From: Pantoea sp. A4
Lineage (GTDB): Bacteria > Pseudomonadota > Gammaproteobacteria > Enterobacterales > Enterobacteriaceae
DNA: 64,000 nt
NCBI RefSeq assembly: GCF_000295955.2
Contig: NZ_ALXE01000027.1
Location: 124,001 to 188,000, forward strand
Reading direction: 5' to 3'
Position 1 is the stretch's first letter, and the number at the start of each line of letters is the position of its first letter. Shown piece by piece: positions 47,089 through 56,632 of the stretch. The notes below the pieces were generated by a model, which had not been told where the DNA came from, made no database searches, and saw only the letters and a program-made list of their open reading frames with translations. The translations under genes were made by a program, and so were the position numbers.

Positions 47089-48546
47089 GTGTCTGAATTA
47101 TCGCAACTCTCACCCCAACCGCTGTGGGATATTTTTGCCAAGGTGTGTTCCATCCCGCATCCCTCTTATCACGAAGAAGCGCTGGCCGAACATATTGTCG
47201 GCTGGGCAAAAGAGCAGGGTTTTTGGGTCGAACGCGATCAGGTGGGCAACATCCTGATCCGCAAGCCTGCCACGCCAGGTATGGAAAAGCGCACTCCGGT
47301 CGCGTTGCAAGCGCACCTCGATATGGTGCCGCAGAAAAATAACGATACCGTCCATGATTTCACCAAAGATCCCATTCAGCCTTACGTTGATGGCGAATGG
47401 GTGAAGGCACGCGGAACAACGCTGGGCGCCGATAACGGGATTGGCCTTGCTTCTGCCCTGGCCGTGCTGGTGGCCGAAGGTGTGGTACACGGCCCGTTAG
47501 AAGTACTGCTCACCATGACGGAAGAGTCTGGCATGGATGGCGCATTTGGCTTGCAGCCTGACTGGCTCCAGGCGGACGTGCTGATCAACACCGACTCTGA
47601 AGAAGAGGGTGAGATCTACATGGGCTGTGCGGGGGGGATCGATTTTATCTCTACCTTGCCACTGGCGCGTGAAGCCGTTCCGGCTGATTTTGATACGCTA
47701 AAACTGACGCTGAAAGGCCTGAAAGGCGGCCACTCTGGAGCGGAAATCCATCTCGGTCTGGGCAATGCCAACAAGCTGTTGGCACGCTTCCTCAGCCGTC
47801 ACGCTGCGGAACTGGATGTGCGCCTGATCGCCTTCAGCGGCGGTACGCTGCGTAACGCCATTCCTCGTGAAGCTTTCGCTACCCTGGCCGTTTCACGCCA
47901 CAAGCTGGATGCGCTGAAAGCCGCTGCGGCACACTTCCTGGCCACGCTGCAAAATGAGCTGGGCATTAAAGAGAAGAACATTGCTCTGGTGAGTGAAGAG
48001 CTGGCCCAGCAAGGCCCAGCACTGACAACGGATAGCCGTGACCGCTTCCTGAACTTGCTGAACAGCACGCCAAACGGCGTGATCCGCGATTCAGACGTAG
48101 CCAAAGGCGTGGTGGAGACCTCGCTGAACGTTGGCGTCGTGACCATGGATCAGGATAAAGCCGAGATCATCTGTCTGATTCGTTCTCTGATCGATACCGG
48201 CAAAGATTACGTGGTGGAAACCCTGACCTCCCTCGGCCAGTTAGCCGGCGCGAAAACCGAACCGAAAGGCGGTTATCCGGGCTGGCAGCCAGACGCCGAC
48301 TCCGCCATCATGGCGCTAACGCGTAAAACCTATCAGGCGCTGTTTGGCAAAGAGCCGAACATTCAGGTGATTCACGCCGGTCTGGAGTGTGGTCTGTTCA
48401 AAAAGCCTTATCCAAATATGGATATGGTGTCGATTGGACCAACCATCACCGGACCGCATTCGCCGGATGAGCAAGTGCATATTGAAAGCGTTGGCCTCTA
48501 CTGGCAGCTGCTGACTGCACTGCTGTCAGTGGTGCCAGAGAAGTAA
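47089..48546 (+). CDS. pepD: Aminoacyl-histidine dipeptidase (peptidase D, M20)
   Basis: PepD hydrolyses Xaa-His and other dipeptides in the cytoplasm. The 485-residue protein starts with GTG (ACACAGGAGACTTGTC) and matches E. coli PepD (485 aa). Metal-site motifs are VALQAHLDMVPQ, GTTLGADNGIG, TMTEESGMDGAFG and NTDSEEEGE, with the last metal His in ITGPHSPDEQVHIES. A lid domain occupies about 200-380. Confidence 0.97.
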   Translation: MSELSQLSPQPLWDIFAKVCSIPHPSYHEEALAEHIVGWAKEQGFWVERDQVGNILIRKPATPGMEKRTPVALQAHLDMVPQKNNDTVHDFTKDPIQPYVDGEWVKARGTTLGADNGIGLASALAVLVAEGVVHGPLEVLLTMTEESGMDGAFGLQPDWLQADVLINTDSEEEGEIYMGCAGGIDFISTLPLAREAVPADFDTLKLTLKGLKGGHSGAEIHLGLGNANKLLARFLSRHAAELDVRLIAFSGGTLRNAIPREAFATLAVSRHKLDALKAAAAHFLATLQNELGIKEKNIALVSEELAQQGPALTTDSRDRFLNLLNSTPNGVIRDSDVAKGVVETSLNVGVVTMDQDKAEIICLIRSLIDTGKDYVVETLTSLGQLAGAKTEPKGGYPGWQPDADSAIMALTRKTYQALFGKEPNIQVIHAGLECGLFKKPYPNMDMVSIGPTITGPHSPDEQVHIESVGLYWQLLTALLSVVPEK

Positions 48547-48574
48547 TTCACTGCGGTTTTCCGCGCTATACCTG

Positions 48575-48606
48575 TGCCAGCCTGCGTTTGCGGCTGGCAT
48601 TTTTTA
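48575..48606 (+). terminator. Rho-independent terminator of pepD
   Basis: TGCCAGCC-tgcgtttgc-GGCTGGCA is followed by TTTTTTAT. Confidence 0.88.
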
Positions 48607-48755
48607 TATCTGCTTACCCATCTTTCACACCTCAACGGCCACTGTGCCTTCCCCGCCTTACGCCTGAAACCCGCGATAATCTCCAGAAAAATCATAAAAA
48701 CCAGCGAAAAATAGCGCGCTGATGTACATCGCTAGTCTTAGCCACCTTTATACCT

Positions 48756-48771
48756 GGACGTCTGGATGGCT
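48756..48771 (+). promoter_or_regulatory. MetJ-like tandem Met boxes before the ABC transporter
   Basis: GGACGTCT (7 of 8 to AGACGTCT) is directly followed by GGATGGCT (5 of 8), 99 bp before the first ABC gene. MetJ binds tandem 8-mers of this kind. Confidence 0.5.
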
Positions 48772-48869
48772 AATAACCTTTTGTGCTAGCTTATGCACTT
48801 TCGTTTGTTGCTCGCATAGTCACTCCAGGAAAAAATGCGGCCAGTTGATTATTTTTGGGAGAGCGCTGC

Positions 48870-50375
48870 ATGAGTGCCCTGAACCGCCTGGAGATGCGTA
48901 ATATCTCCATTGCCTTTGGCGGATTCGCCGCACTCACTCAGGTCGATTTTGTGACCGAGGGTCATTCAGTGCATGCGCTGACCGGTGCCAATGGTGCGGG
49001 GAAATCGACCCTGATGGCGGTCTTATCCGGCGCGCACAGCCACTACAGCGGTGAGATTTTGCTGGATGGCAAACCGGTGGTCATTCGCAGCCCGCGTGAG
49101 GCTAAACAGCTCGGCATTCATATTGTGCAGCAGGAAGTGGATGTCGCTTTAGTGCCGCAACTGAGCGTGGCGGAAAATATCCTGCTCGATCAGCTCGCAG
49201 AGCCGGGCCATACCTATAACTGGGGCCATCTGCGCCGTCAGGCACGGGAATTGCTGGCGCAGTTAGAGATCGACATCAATGTGAATCGTCTGGTGGAAAG
49301 CTGCTCTCTGGCGGAGAAACAGCAAATCCTGCTGGCGCGAGCGTTGTCACACCACTGCCGCTTCCTGATTCTGGATGAACCCACTGCCCCGCTCGATCAA
49401 CATGAAAGCGAACGCCTGTTTAACGTGGTGCGGCGTTTACAGCGGAGCGGAATTGGCGTGATTTTTATCTCTCATCGCATTCACGAGTTAAAAGCCATCT
49501 GCGACCGCCTGACGGTATTGCGCGATGGCCGGCTGGTGGAAAGCGGCCCCATGGCTCAGCTCAGTGGCGAGCAGATCGTTGAGAAAATGCTCGGCCACGT
49601 GTTGCAGGATATCTATCCTCCACGCCGTCCACCCCATGATTCCACGCAGCTCCTGGCGGTTGAAGGGCTGCATGATGATCGACTGTTGCAGAACATCTCA
49701 TTACGCCTGCACAAAGGCGAGATTCTTGGCATCGCAGGATTAGCCGGTGCCGGTAAAACCGAATTGTGTAAAGCGCTGTTTGGTGCCACGAAAAGTCGCC
49801 TGACGCGCGGAGAGTTGCACGGTAAGCCCTGGCGACCGCAGTCCCCCTATCATTCGGTTGCGCAGGGAATGGCGCTGGTGCCCGAAGAGCGGCGCAAAGA
49901 GGGCATCTTTATTGATGAATCAGTAACCATGAACCTCAGCGTCAGCGCGGATGACAGTTTCTCGCGCTGGAGCCTGTTCGGACAACGCAAAGCCTGGCGC
50001 TGGGCTGAAGAGATCATTCAACGCCTCAACGTACGTACCACTGGCCCGGCACAGCATTTGCGCCGCCTGTCCGGAGGGAATCAACAGAAAGTCGCCATCG
50101 GTAAATGGTTGCGTAACAACGCCGACATCCTGATTTTTGATGAGCCAACCAAAGGCGTTGATATCAAAGCTAAAACAGACCTTTTTACGCTGATTGACGG
50201 CCAGGCGCGCCAGGGCAAAGGCGTTATTTATGCCTCCGGCGAGTTTGCTGAGCTGGTCGGCTTGTGCGATCGCATCTGTGTGCTGTGGGACGGGCGCATC
50301 GTGGCAGAGCTGGATGCTCATGAGGCCACAGAAGAAACACTCTTGCTTTATTCCACCGGAGGAACCCCTGCGTGA
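48870..50375 (+). CDS. Ribose-type (CUT2) ABC transporter ATP-binding protein
   Basis: The 501-residue protein has two fused ABC domains as in RbsA. Domain 1 has Walker A GANGAGKST (about 38-46), a degenerate signature region (ESCSLAEKQQ) and Walker B FLILDEPTAPLD. Domain 2 has GLAGAGKT, signature LSGGNQQKV and Walker B ILIFDEPTKGVD. ATG 48870 with GGGAGAG upstream is chosen over a TTG five codons earlier. The stop overlaps the permease start (GTGA). Confidence 0.9.
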   Translation: MSALNRLEMRNISIAFGGFAALTQVDFVTEGHSVHALTGANGAGKSTLMAVLSGAHSHYSGEILLDGKPVVIRSPREAKQLGIHIVQQEVDVALVPQLSVAENILLDQLAEPGHTYNWGHLRRQARELLAQLEIDINVNRLVESCSLAEKQQILLARALSHHCRFLILDEPTAPLDQHESERLFNVVRRLQRSGIGVIFISHRIHELKAICDRLTVLRDGRLVESGPMAQLSGEQIVEKMLGHVLQDIYPPRRPPHDSTQLLAVEGLHDDRLLQNISLRLHKGEILGIAGLAGAGKTELCKALFGATKSRLTRGELHGKPWRPQSPYHSVAQGMALVPEERRKEGIFIDESVTMNLSVSADDSFSRWSLFGQRKAWRWAEEIIQRLNVRTTGPAQHLRRLSGGNQQKVAIGKWLRNNADILIFDEPTKGVDIKAKTDLFTLIDGQARQGKGVIYASGEFAELVGLCDRICVLWDGRIVAELDAHEATEETLLLYSTGGTPA

Positions 50376-51370
50376 GCAGCAAAGATATTTCCCTGACCCC
50401 GCAGCCGACGCTGCGCCATCAACTGTTCGACTTTCTCTACAAATGGGGGATGCTGCTAACCGTGGTCCTGCTGATTGCCGGTTTTGGTCTGGCCTCAGAC
50501 AGTTTCCTCGATCCCAATAACATCATTAATATCCTGCGCTCGATTGCCATCGTCACCGTGATTGCCATTGGCGTATCGGTTTCGCTGGTGGTGGGAGGGT
50601 TTGATCTCTCCGTGGGCTCGACTGCTACGCTGGCGAACTCCATCGTTATCTCGCTGTTCGTCTGGTACGGCATGGGCACGACTGAAGCCATTGTTCTGAC
50701 CCTGGCGCTCTGCGCGCTGGTCGGTCTGGTCAATGCCTTCCTGATTGTGGTGCTGCGTATTCCCGACATGCTGGCCACACTGGCCACGCTGTTTGTGATT
50801 CAGGGCGTCGCGATGACCTACAGCTTTGGCGGCTCCATCACTGAAAATATGGTGATGCCAAGTGGTGATATGGCGGAAGGCACGGTGCCTGCCTACTTTG
50901 GGCTGCTGGGACAAGTACCGACCATTGTGATCATCATGCTGGTGGTAACCATTGTTGCTCAGCTTGCCCTTTCGCTAACCAAACATGGTCGACGCATGTA
51001 CGCACTGGGCGGCAACCCAGAAGCGGCTCGCCTGTCGGGTATCCGGACCACACGCTATCGCGTGCTGGCTTACGTCATCGCTTCGCTGCTGGCGGGGTTG
51101 GGTGGCATTTTACTGGCGTCACGTATCGGCTCTTCACAGGTCAATGCGGGAGCCGGTTACTTGATGGATGCGGTTGCGGCCGCCTGGATAGGATTCTCGC
51201 TTGCCGGTTCCGGCAAACCTAATGCGCTGGGCACCCTGGTTGGGGCGATATTACTGGGCGTTCTGCAAAACGGCCTGGTGATGCTCTCCGTCCCCTATTA
51301 CGCCATGGATATCATCAAAGGCCTGGTGCTGGCTCTGGCCCTGGCAATGACTTATATGCAGCGTCGCTGA
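50372..51370 (+). CDS. Ribose-type ABC transporter permease
   Basis: The 332-residue permease has about eight to ten TM helices and the RbsC pattern: FLDPNNIINILRSIA, VVGGFDLSVGSTATL, RRMYALGGNPEAARLSGI (EAA-like coupling loop) and LMDAVAAAWIGFSLAGSGKPN. The GTG start overlaps the ATPase stop by 4 nt, so the two are translationally coupled. Confidence 0.9.
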   Translation: MSSKDISLTPQPTLRHQLFDFLYKWGMLLTVVLLIAGFGLASDSFLDPNNIINILRSIAIVTVIAIGVSVSLVVGGFDLSVGSTATLANSIVISLFVWYGMGTTEAIVLTLALCALVGLVNAFLIVVLRIPDMLATLATLFVIQGVAMTYSFGGSITENMVMPSGDMAEGTVPAYFGLLGQVPTIVIIMLVVTIVAQLALSLTKHGRRMYALGGNPEAARLSGIRTTRYRVLAYVIASLLAGLGGILLASRIGSSQVNAGAGYLMDAVAAAWIGFSLAGSGKPNALGTLVGAILLGVLQNGLVMLSVPYYAMDIIKGLVLALALAMTYMQRR

Positions 51371-51394
51371 CACACTCAATAACGGGAAAAAATC

Positions 51395-52465
51395 ATGAAA
51401 AAAGTGGCCCTATCTCTGCTGGCTTTGAGCCTGCTGAATGTCTCAGCAGCATTTGCTGACACCACGGCAGCGGTCCCTGCCGCGATTGCGAATCATCAAG
51501 GTCCGATTCGCGTTGCGATTATTCGCAACCTCGGCTCCGACGACAACACCACGCAGTTCGTGGCAGGTGCCATTCAACAAGGGCGCAAACTGGGCTTCAA
51601 GGTCAGCACATTTCTTAGCAACGGTGATGACGCGCGCTTCCAGGATTTTGTTAACCAGGCGATCAGTGAAAAGTATGATGCGATTATTCTGTCGCACGGC
51701 AAAGACCCCTACTCTACCGCGCTGGTAAAACGTATTGCGGATGCCGGGATCAAAGTTTCGGTGTTTGATACGCCAGTAAATACCCCGGTGGAGGGCGTTA
51801 CCGTTACCGCACAGGATGATGCTTCTCTGGCGGATATCTCACTGAATCAGATCGTTAAAGATTTCAACGGCAAAGCCAATATCGTCAAGCTGTGGGTCGC
51901 GGGCTTCCCGGCAATGGAACGCCGCCAGGTGGTGTACGAGAAAGTCCTGAAAGCCAATCCCGGTATTCATCAGCTGGAGTCCATTGGCGCAGTGTCTACC
52001 GATGTACAGGGTGACACTGCCAATAAAATCGGTGCGATCCTGGCGAAATACCCGAAAGGGAAAATTGATGCGATTTGGGGCTCCTGGGATGCCTTTAGCC
52101 AGGGTGCCTATAAAGCGTTGCAGGAGAATGGCCGTACCGAAATCAAGCTGTACAGCATTGATGTCTCCAATCAGGATCTCCAGCTGATGCACCAGAAAAA
52201 CAGCTCGTGGGTGCAGACAGTCGCAGTAGACCCTAAAACCATCGGCGCGGTGAACATGCGTCTGGTGGCGGAAAAACTGGGCGGCGAAACCACCCCAGCG
52301 ACCTACCAGTTTAAAGCCGCAGCTATTGATCAGAAATTACTCAACAGCCAGCAAGGTGCGGTCAATATGGCCTCGTTGAGTAAAATCATCCCAGGCTGGG
52401 ACAGTAATCAGGACTTTGTTGCCCCCTGGTTTGCTACCCTGGAAGCTAAATACGCAAAACACTGA
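51395..52465 (+). CDS. Periplasmic sugar-type solute-binding protein
   Basis: The 356-residue protein has a signal peptide (SLLNVSAAFA|D) and a Peripla_BP_4 fold: IRVAIIRNLGSDDNTTQF, ISEKYDAIILSHGKDPYS, KVSVFDTPVN, KIDAIWGSWDAFSQGAYKAL and IKLYSIDVSNQDL. This is the ribose/xylose binding-protein class; ligand unknown. It is third in the operon, with no sugar kinase or regulator nearby. The Met-box pair upstream makes a sulphur-containing ribose such as methylthioribose a candidate; that is inference. A hairpin without U-run (52485-52502) follows. Confidence 0.88.
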   Translation: MKKVALSLLALSLLNVSAAFADTTAAVPAAIANHQGPIRVAIIRNLGSDDNTTQFVAGAIQQGRKLGFKVSTFLSNGDDARFQDFVNQAISEKYDAIILSHGKDPYSTALVKRIADAGIKVSVFDTPVNTPVEGVTVTAQDDASLADISLNQIVKDFNGKANIVKLWVAGFPAMERRQVVYEKVLKANPGIHQLESIGAVSTDVQGDTANKIGAILAKYPKGKIDAIWGSWDAFSQGAYKALQENGRTEIKLYSIDVSNQDLQLMHQKNSSWVQTVAVDPKTIGAVNMRLVAEKLGGETTPATYQFKAAAIDQKLLNSQQGAVNMASLSKIIPGWDSNQDFVAPWFATLEAKYAKH

Positions 52466-52625
52466 TTCCTGTTATCACGTTGAGGCCTTTCTGCGGAAAG
52501 GCTTCACTGTCCTGCCCATACGTCATGTGCGAAAAAACTGCGCTGAAACAAAGACTGCGCCAGTTACGTTAATCAATTCAGTTTAATTACACTCTGAAAC
52601 CCCACTGTTCTATCAGGAGTTCAGA

Positions 52626-55382
52626 ATGCCATTTCAACTGGGACCGTTTTTTCCTGCCGTATCGACTGCTCGCCCATCCCCTGAGCGTCTGTCTACTAAG
52701 CGCCCCCCTCCTAAGCCCCCAACCCCCGTAAAATTGCAGGAGTTATCTGACCCAACCCCAACCTCCTCACCCTTTCGTTATCGCTATTGCGATGCGTTAT
52801 TAAACCCGACGCTGCCTCCACCCCGTTCTGATAATCGCACTCAGCTTCAGGAAGTCACTTTTGTCATGCTGGAGGAGGCACAGAGTAAAAAAATGCAAGC
52901 GAACAGAGCGAGGCTGCAACATGCCGACAGTCTTACGCCCGAATACCTGAAAACGCTTAACGCCACCATGGTCGATGCATTGCAGCGTAAAACGCGTATG
53001 CTAAACAGCGATTACGACTATGCCACTCATCGGCTTGAGAGTTTTACCGCACGAGCCGTGTGGAAGACACCAGACTACGTAACGGCATGGCTGCATGAAG
53101 TACTTACAGAAGATGAAGAATGGAACCCCGACACAGAAGTCCTGGTTAAAATAGAGCAGGAAGATCCTGATTTACCCCATTCTATGTATCCTTACAGTTT
53201 ACAAGACATCTTCACCCCCGGATTTGCCACTTGGGTAAAACACAATGTCGCCTGTACAACCCATTTCACTCCTGGTGAAATTTCTGTGCAGTGGCCAGAA
53301 GACACCCCATCGATACTGATTAACACGCAGGAGAAAGGCATCCCCGTGGCTTATCGTGCGCTTAATGAAAACTTAAAAAACCTGAGCCCGGAAACGCGGC
53401 AAGAAATTATTCATGAAATATTTGAAACTCTGGCAGACAATGTTGATTTATTAAAAAATCAGTTACTAAACATTGGAAAGTTCGACCTCAACAGAGTGAG
53501 TGTACTGTCAGCAAAAACCTGGATAGATAAAAAAATCACAGATACCGGTATGAAATACAATACAACCCTTGATCCAGAGGAGATGATTTCAGGCATCCTT
53601 AAAAAACGGGTTATTTCAACCGGATTGCTTAATCCAGCCAAACCGACTCATATCTATCGAAGAGAGAACTTGCGCCATATTCTGGGTCAAAACATGGCGG
53701 AAGGAGCACTGATTGAAAACACTCTGACTCAAACTATTACCTGTGAAAAAATATTCTGGCCACCACAGTTAAAAAAACAACCTAAACTGATTGATGAACT
53801 CACCAACATTAATTTCGGACGTGCCTATGCTGATGACGTCGCGACAATAAAAAAAGATCAAAAACAGTTAGCGTTTTATACCGATGTGCAGAAAATATCA
53901 GTTTTGCAAACGGTTGTATCGTGTCTTAAATTTGAGAATGGCATAACCAAACAGGATTTTTCAGCGATAAACGCTTTCCTTAGCGGTGCCAGCAATGCAC
54001 ATGTTGTTAATATCGCCGCCCCTGGTGATAGCGGGGGGATAAAACTCACTGATATTATTGCCATACCGATAAAAGAGACCGACCATGAAATCACTGCGCT
54101 CTTTTTTTCATTAAAAGACAAACAGAATCCATTACTTAAGATAACCATTAACAAGCTTCGCTATAACATTTCTGGAATGCAGAAAAAATGGATTCTGAAT
54201 CATTTATCGCTTTATTATGAAAAGCTACCGGTACTTTATTATACAGAGAAAGCAGCCACGACTTTTACGGGTAGTGCACCCTCTTCTCGACAAAAAAACA
54301 GATTACAGCTCTCTTCTCAAGGGTTTACGCTTGGGTCACTGTCATCCGAGCTGTTAAACCGACGTTTCGAACATACTCAACATAACATTGACACACTGAT
54401 GCGTTCATATGATGAACGCATCGTCTCTTTGCTGACAAAATTAGGACGAGAGCTTGCGGGTATGGCCGCTGTACCCTTGCTGGTACTGGGTGTTGTAGGC
54501 GCACCTCATGTCATAGTGGCTGGCCTCATCATCACATTAACCACCATTGTCGCACCGCAAATGTTAAAATTCATCACTGCGGATACCAATGTAAAACGGG
54601 AGAAGGCATTAGATGAAATTGCCATAGCGCTGCTGATGGAAAGCGTGGGTTATGCCGCTGGTAAGCTTGCAGCCAAATTCTTTCGCAGTGCTAATAACGC
54701 TTTTGAGGCGATAAAAAATAATCCGGCACACCTTTCCAGCCCGGTTAAGCTGCTGCAAAACAGCGTTAAATCTTCGCTGAACGTACCCCGACGCTTGCTG
54801 GATCGCTCAATGTTAAGCCTGGAGAAAATTGACACATCAGAATTTATGGATGAGATCATTCTAAAAATCATTCGTTTCCTGCGGCGACTGAAACTGGATA
54901 AAGCCACCCACTCAGGAAGAGAGAGTCCGCTGGAAAACCTGCGACATCTGGAAGACTGGAGCGATTTTGATCTGCAGAAAGCCTTTTTCTCGCCTTCTTC
55001 GCCCCTAATACCGAAAATAAAGGTACAACCTCCTTCCCGTGATACGTCACTCGCCAGCTCGATCAATGAAAATATCCTGAGCCCCAGCGCTACGCATATC
55101 GATCTCAACTCACCGGTTTATTCCGTGGCACCCGCACTCAGAAAACTCTCGCAGCAGCTGATACTCTTTCACACCTCTGATACGCTTAAAATCAGCTCTT
55201 TTGCCGCCCGTGCCAGTGAAATTGGTTATTCCGCAGGGCTAAAACCGGTGCTGGAAAAAATTATCCGCCAGTTGATTACCGCTGGATTAAGAAACTCGGC
55301 TCGGGGTAAAGAAGCGCCAGAAAAAAATCAGCTTAGATTGCTAACAACAGCTGTCTCTCCAGATGTGATTCTACCAAAGTAA
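52626..55382 (+). CDS. Large unrecognised protein, effector/toxin-like composition
   Basis: The 918-residue protein starts behind ATCAGGAG. The N-terminal 70 residues are Pro/Ser/Thr/Arg-rich with no signal peptide (RPPPKPPTPVKLQ). A long mostly helical middle follows. Two hydrophobic segments lie near 609-645 (GMAAVPLLVLGVVGAPHVI ...) and 665-686 (IAIALLMESVGYAAGKLAA). The last 200 residues are Ser/Lys/Leu-rich. The gene is visibly AT-richer than its neighbours, which suggests transfer. The layout resembles bacterial effectors or membrane-inserting toxins, but I recognise no domain or catalytic motif, and no immunity or chaperone gene is adjacent. Its end overlaps dinB by 50 bp. Confidence 0.6.
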   Translation: MPFQLGPFFPAVSTARPSPERLSTKRPPPKPPTPVKLQELSDPTPTSSPFRYRYCDALLNPTLPPPRSDNRTQLQEVTFVMLEEAQSKKMQANRARLQHADSLTPEYLKTLNATMVDALQRKTRMLNSDYDYATHRLESFTARAVWKTPDYVTAWLHEVLTEDEEWNPDTEVLVKIEQEDPDLPHSMYPYSLQDIFTPGFATWVKHNVACTTHFTPGEISVQWPEDTPSILINTQEKGIPVAYRALNENLKNLSPETRQEIIHEIFETLADNVDLLKNQLLNIGKFDLNRVSVLSAKTWIDKKITDTGMKYNTTLDPEEMISGILKKRVISTGLLNPAKPTHIYRRENLRHILGQNMAEGALIENTLTQTITCEKIFWPPQLKKQPKLIDELTNINFGRAYADDVATIKKDQKQLAFYTDVQKISVLQTVVSCLKFENGITKQDFSAINAFLSGASNAHVVNIAAPGDSGGIKLTDIIAIPIKETDHEITALFFSLKDKQNPLLKITINKLRYNISGMQKKWILNHLSLYYEKLPVLYYTEKAATTFTGSAPSSRQKNRLQLSSQGFTLGSLSSELLNRRFEHTQHNIDTLMRSYDERIVSLLTKLGRELAGMAAVPLLVLGVVGAPHVIVAGLIITLTTIVAPQMLKFITADTNVKREKALDEIAIALLMESVGYAAGKLAAKFFRSANNAFEAIKNNPAHLSSPVKLLQNSVKSSLNVPRRLLDRSMLSLEKIDTSEFMDEIILKIIRFLRRLKLDKATHSGRESPLENLRHLEDWSDFDLQKAFFSPSSPLIPKIKVQPPSRDTSLASSINENILSPSATHIDLNSPVYSVAPALRKLSQQLILFHTSDTLKISSFAARASEIGYSAGLKPVLEKIIRQLITAGLRNSARGKEAPEKNQLRLLTTAVSPDVILPK

Positions 55383-56388
55383 CGTGCAAACCGACTAACC
55401 GCACACCACGCCCGCCTCTGCGTTCATCCCAGGTTCGGCGGGCAACCTCAATCATGTCCTGCTTATTCAGGACTGGCCAGATGTGTTCCTGAGTGGTCTG
55501 CTGAAAATCGCTGAATTTTAACTTCACCCCCTGACGTGCTACCTGCTTATCAGGGCGGATCTGAGCCAGACGGCGATCCAGCTCAGCATAGAGATAGTCG
55601 ATAATACTCAGACAATCCTCCCAGTGATGAATATCCTCCGCCAGCGTGCGTTCAACCCCAAGGGACTTGCGCTCACGCTCGACCACCACATCACGATCGT
55701 CAGTACCGTTGCTGCGCTCCCACAGCACGCGGCCAAATTTACCAAAACGCTTCAACAGCGTGGCGAGGTCGGCTTGCTGCACATCGCCACAGGTTTTTAG
55801 CCCCATCTCCTCCAGCTTTTTTGCCGACACTTTGCCCACACCAGGAATTTTTGCCAGTGGCAACGTCAGCAGAAAATCCGGCATCGCCTGGGGTGTGATG
55901 ACATATTGCCCATTGGGCTTATTGAGATCGGAGGCAATTTTGGCGAGAAATTTCACCGGTGCCACCCCTGCCGAGGCGGTTAAGCCGGTTTCACGGTAGA
56001 TTGTCGCGCGGATCTCCTCCGCGATACGCGTGGCCGACCCCTGGCAGTGCGGGCTGTCACTCACGTCAAGATAGGCTTCATCCAGTGAGAGCGGTTCAAT
56101 AAAAGCGGTGTAGCGCTGGAAGATGTCGCGAATCTGTGCGGAAGCTTGTTTATAGGCGTCATAGCGCCCTGGCAACAGGCGTAAATGCGGGCAGAGCTTT
56201 AATGCCATACCGGTGGGCATGGCACTACGCACCCCATATTTGCGTGCGGGATAGTTGGCGGTACTGATTACGCCACGCCGCTCGCGGCTGCCGCCAATCG
56301 CGATGGGAATATCACGCAATGAGGGATCATCGCGCATTTCTACCGCAGCAAAAAAGCAGTCCATATCGACGTGAATGATTTTACGCAT
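55333..56388 (-). CDS. dinB: DNA polymerase IV
   Basis: The SOS-induced Y-family translesion polymerase has 351 residues from ATG 56388, the E. coli length. Motifs: HVDMDCFFAAVEMRDDP (catalytic Asp and steric gate), YPARKYGVRSAMPTGMA, SLDEAYLDVS (catalytic Asp-Glu), FLAKIASDLNKPNGQ and IPGVGKVSAKKLEEMG (HhH). The C-terminal region carries the little finger and ends LERQLLLAI, resembling a beta-clamp-binding tail. A LexA-like box lies 14 bp upstream. Confidence 0.96.
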   Translation of the reverse strand: MRKIIHVDMDCFFAAVEMRDDPSLRDIPIAIGGSRERRGVISTANYPARKYGVRSAMPTGMALKLCPHLRLLPGRYDAYKQASAQIRDIFQRYTAFIEPLSLDEAYLDVSDSPHCQGSATRIAEEIRATIYRETGLTASAGVAPVKFLAKIASDLNKPNGQYVITPQAMPDFLLTLPLAKIPGVGKVSAKKLEEMGLKTCGDVQQADLATLLKRFGKFGRVLWERSNGTDDRDVVVERERKSLGVERTLAEDIHHWEDCLSIIDYLYAELDRRLAQIRPDKQVARQGVKLKFSDFQQTTQEHIWPVLNKQDMIEVARRTWDERRGGRGVRLVGLHVTLVESHLERQLLLAI

Positions 56389-56401
56389 ACCCCCTCCAGC
56401 A

Positions 56402-56417
56402 CTGGATAAGTATACAG
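56402..56417 (-). promoter_or_regulatory. LexA (SOS) box of dinB
   Basis: On the minus strand CTGT-ATACTTAT-CCAG differs from CTGT-n8-ACAG at one base and ends 14 bp before the start codon. Confidence 0.75.
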
Positions 56418-56632
56418 TCAATCGGCGAATCTGCAATCACCCCCCGCACAACGATGAATGTTTACAAAATTGTCGGCGTAATCCCGCCTTCTGGCAGGGA
56501 ATTTCATCGGCGGCAGCTTGATAAAAAAATAAACAATGATAATGTTGCGCGGCGGATGCGGATATTTCCTATAACGCAGGCAGTGGCGCGCTCTGCGCAT
56601 GGTTTTTACTATTATTCTAAGGTACACACAGC

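Larger units (their letters stand above)
48547..48869. other. Intergenic region pepD / ABC transporter
   Basis: This 323-bp region contains the pepD terminator (48575) and the Met-box-like pair (48756). No further gene is seen. Confidence 0.6.
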
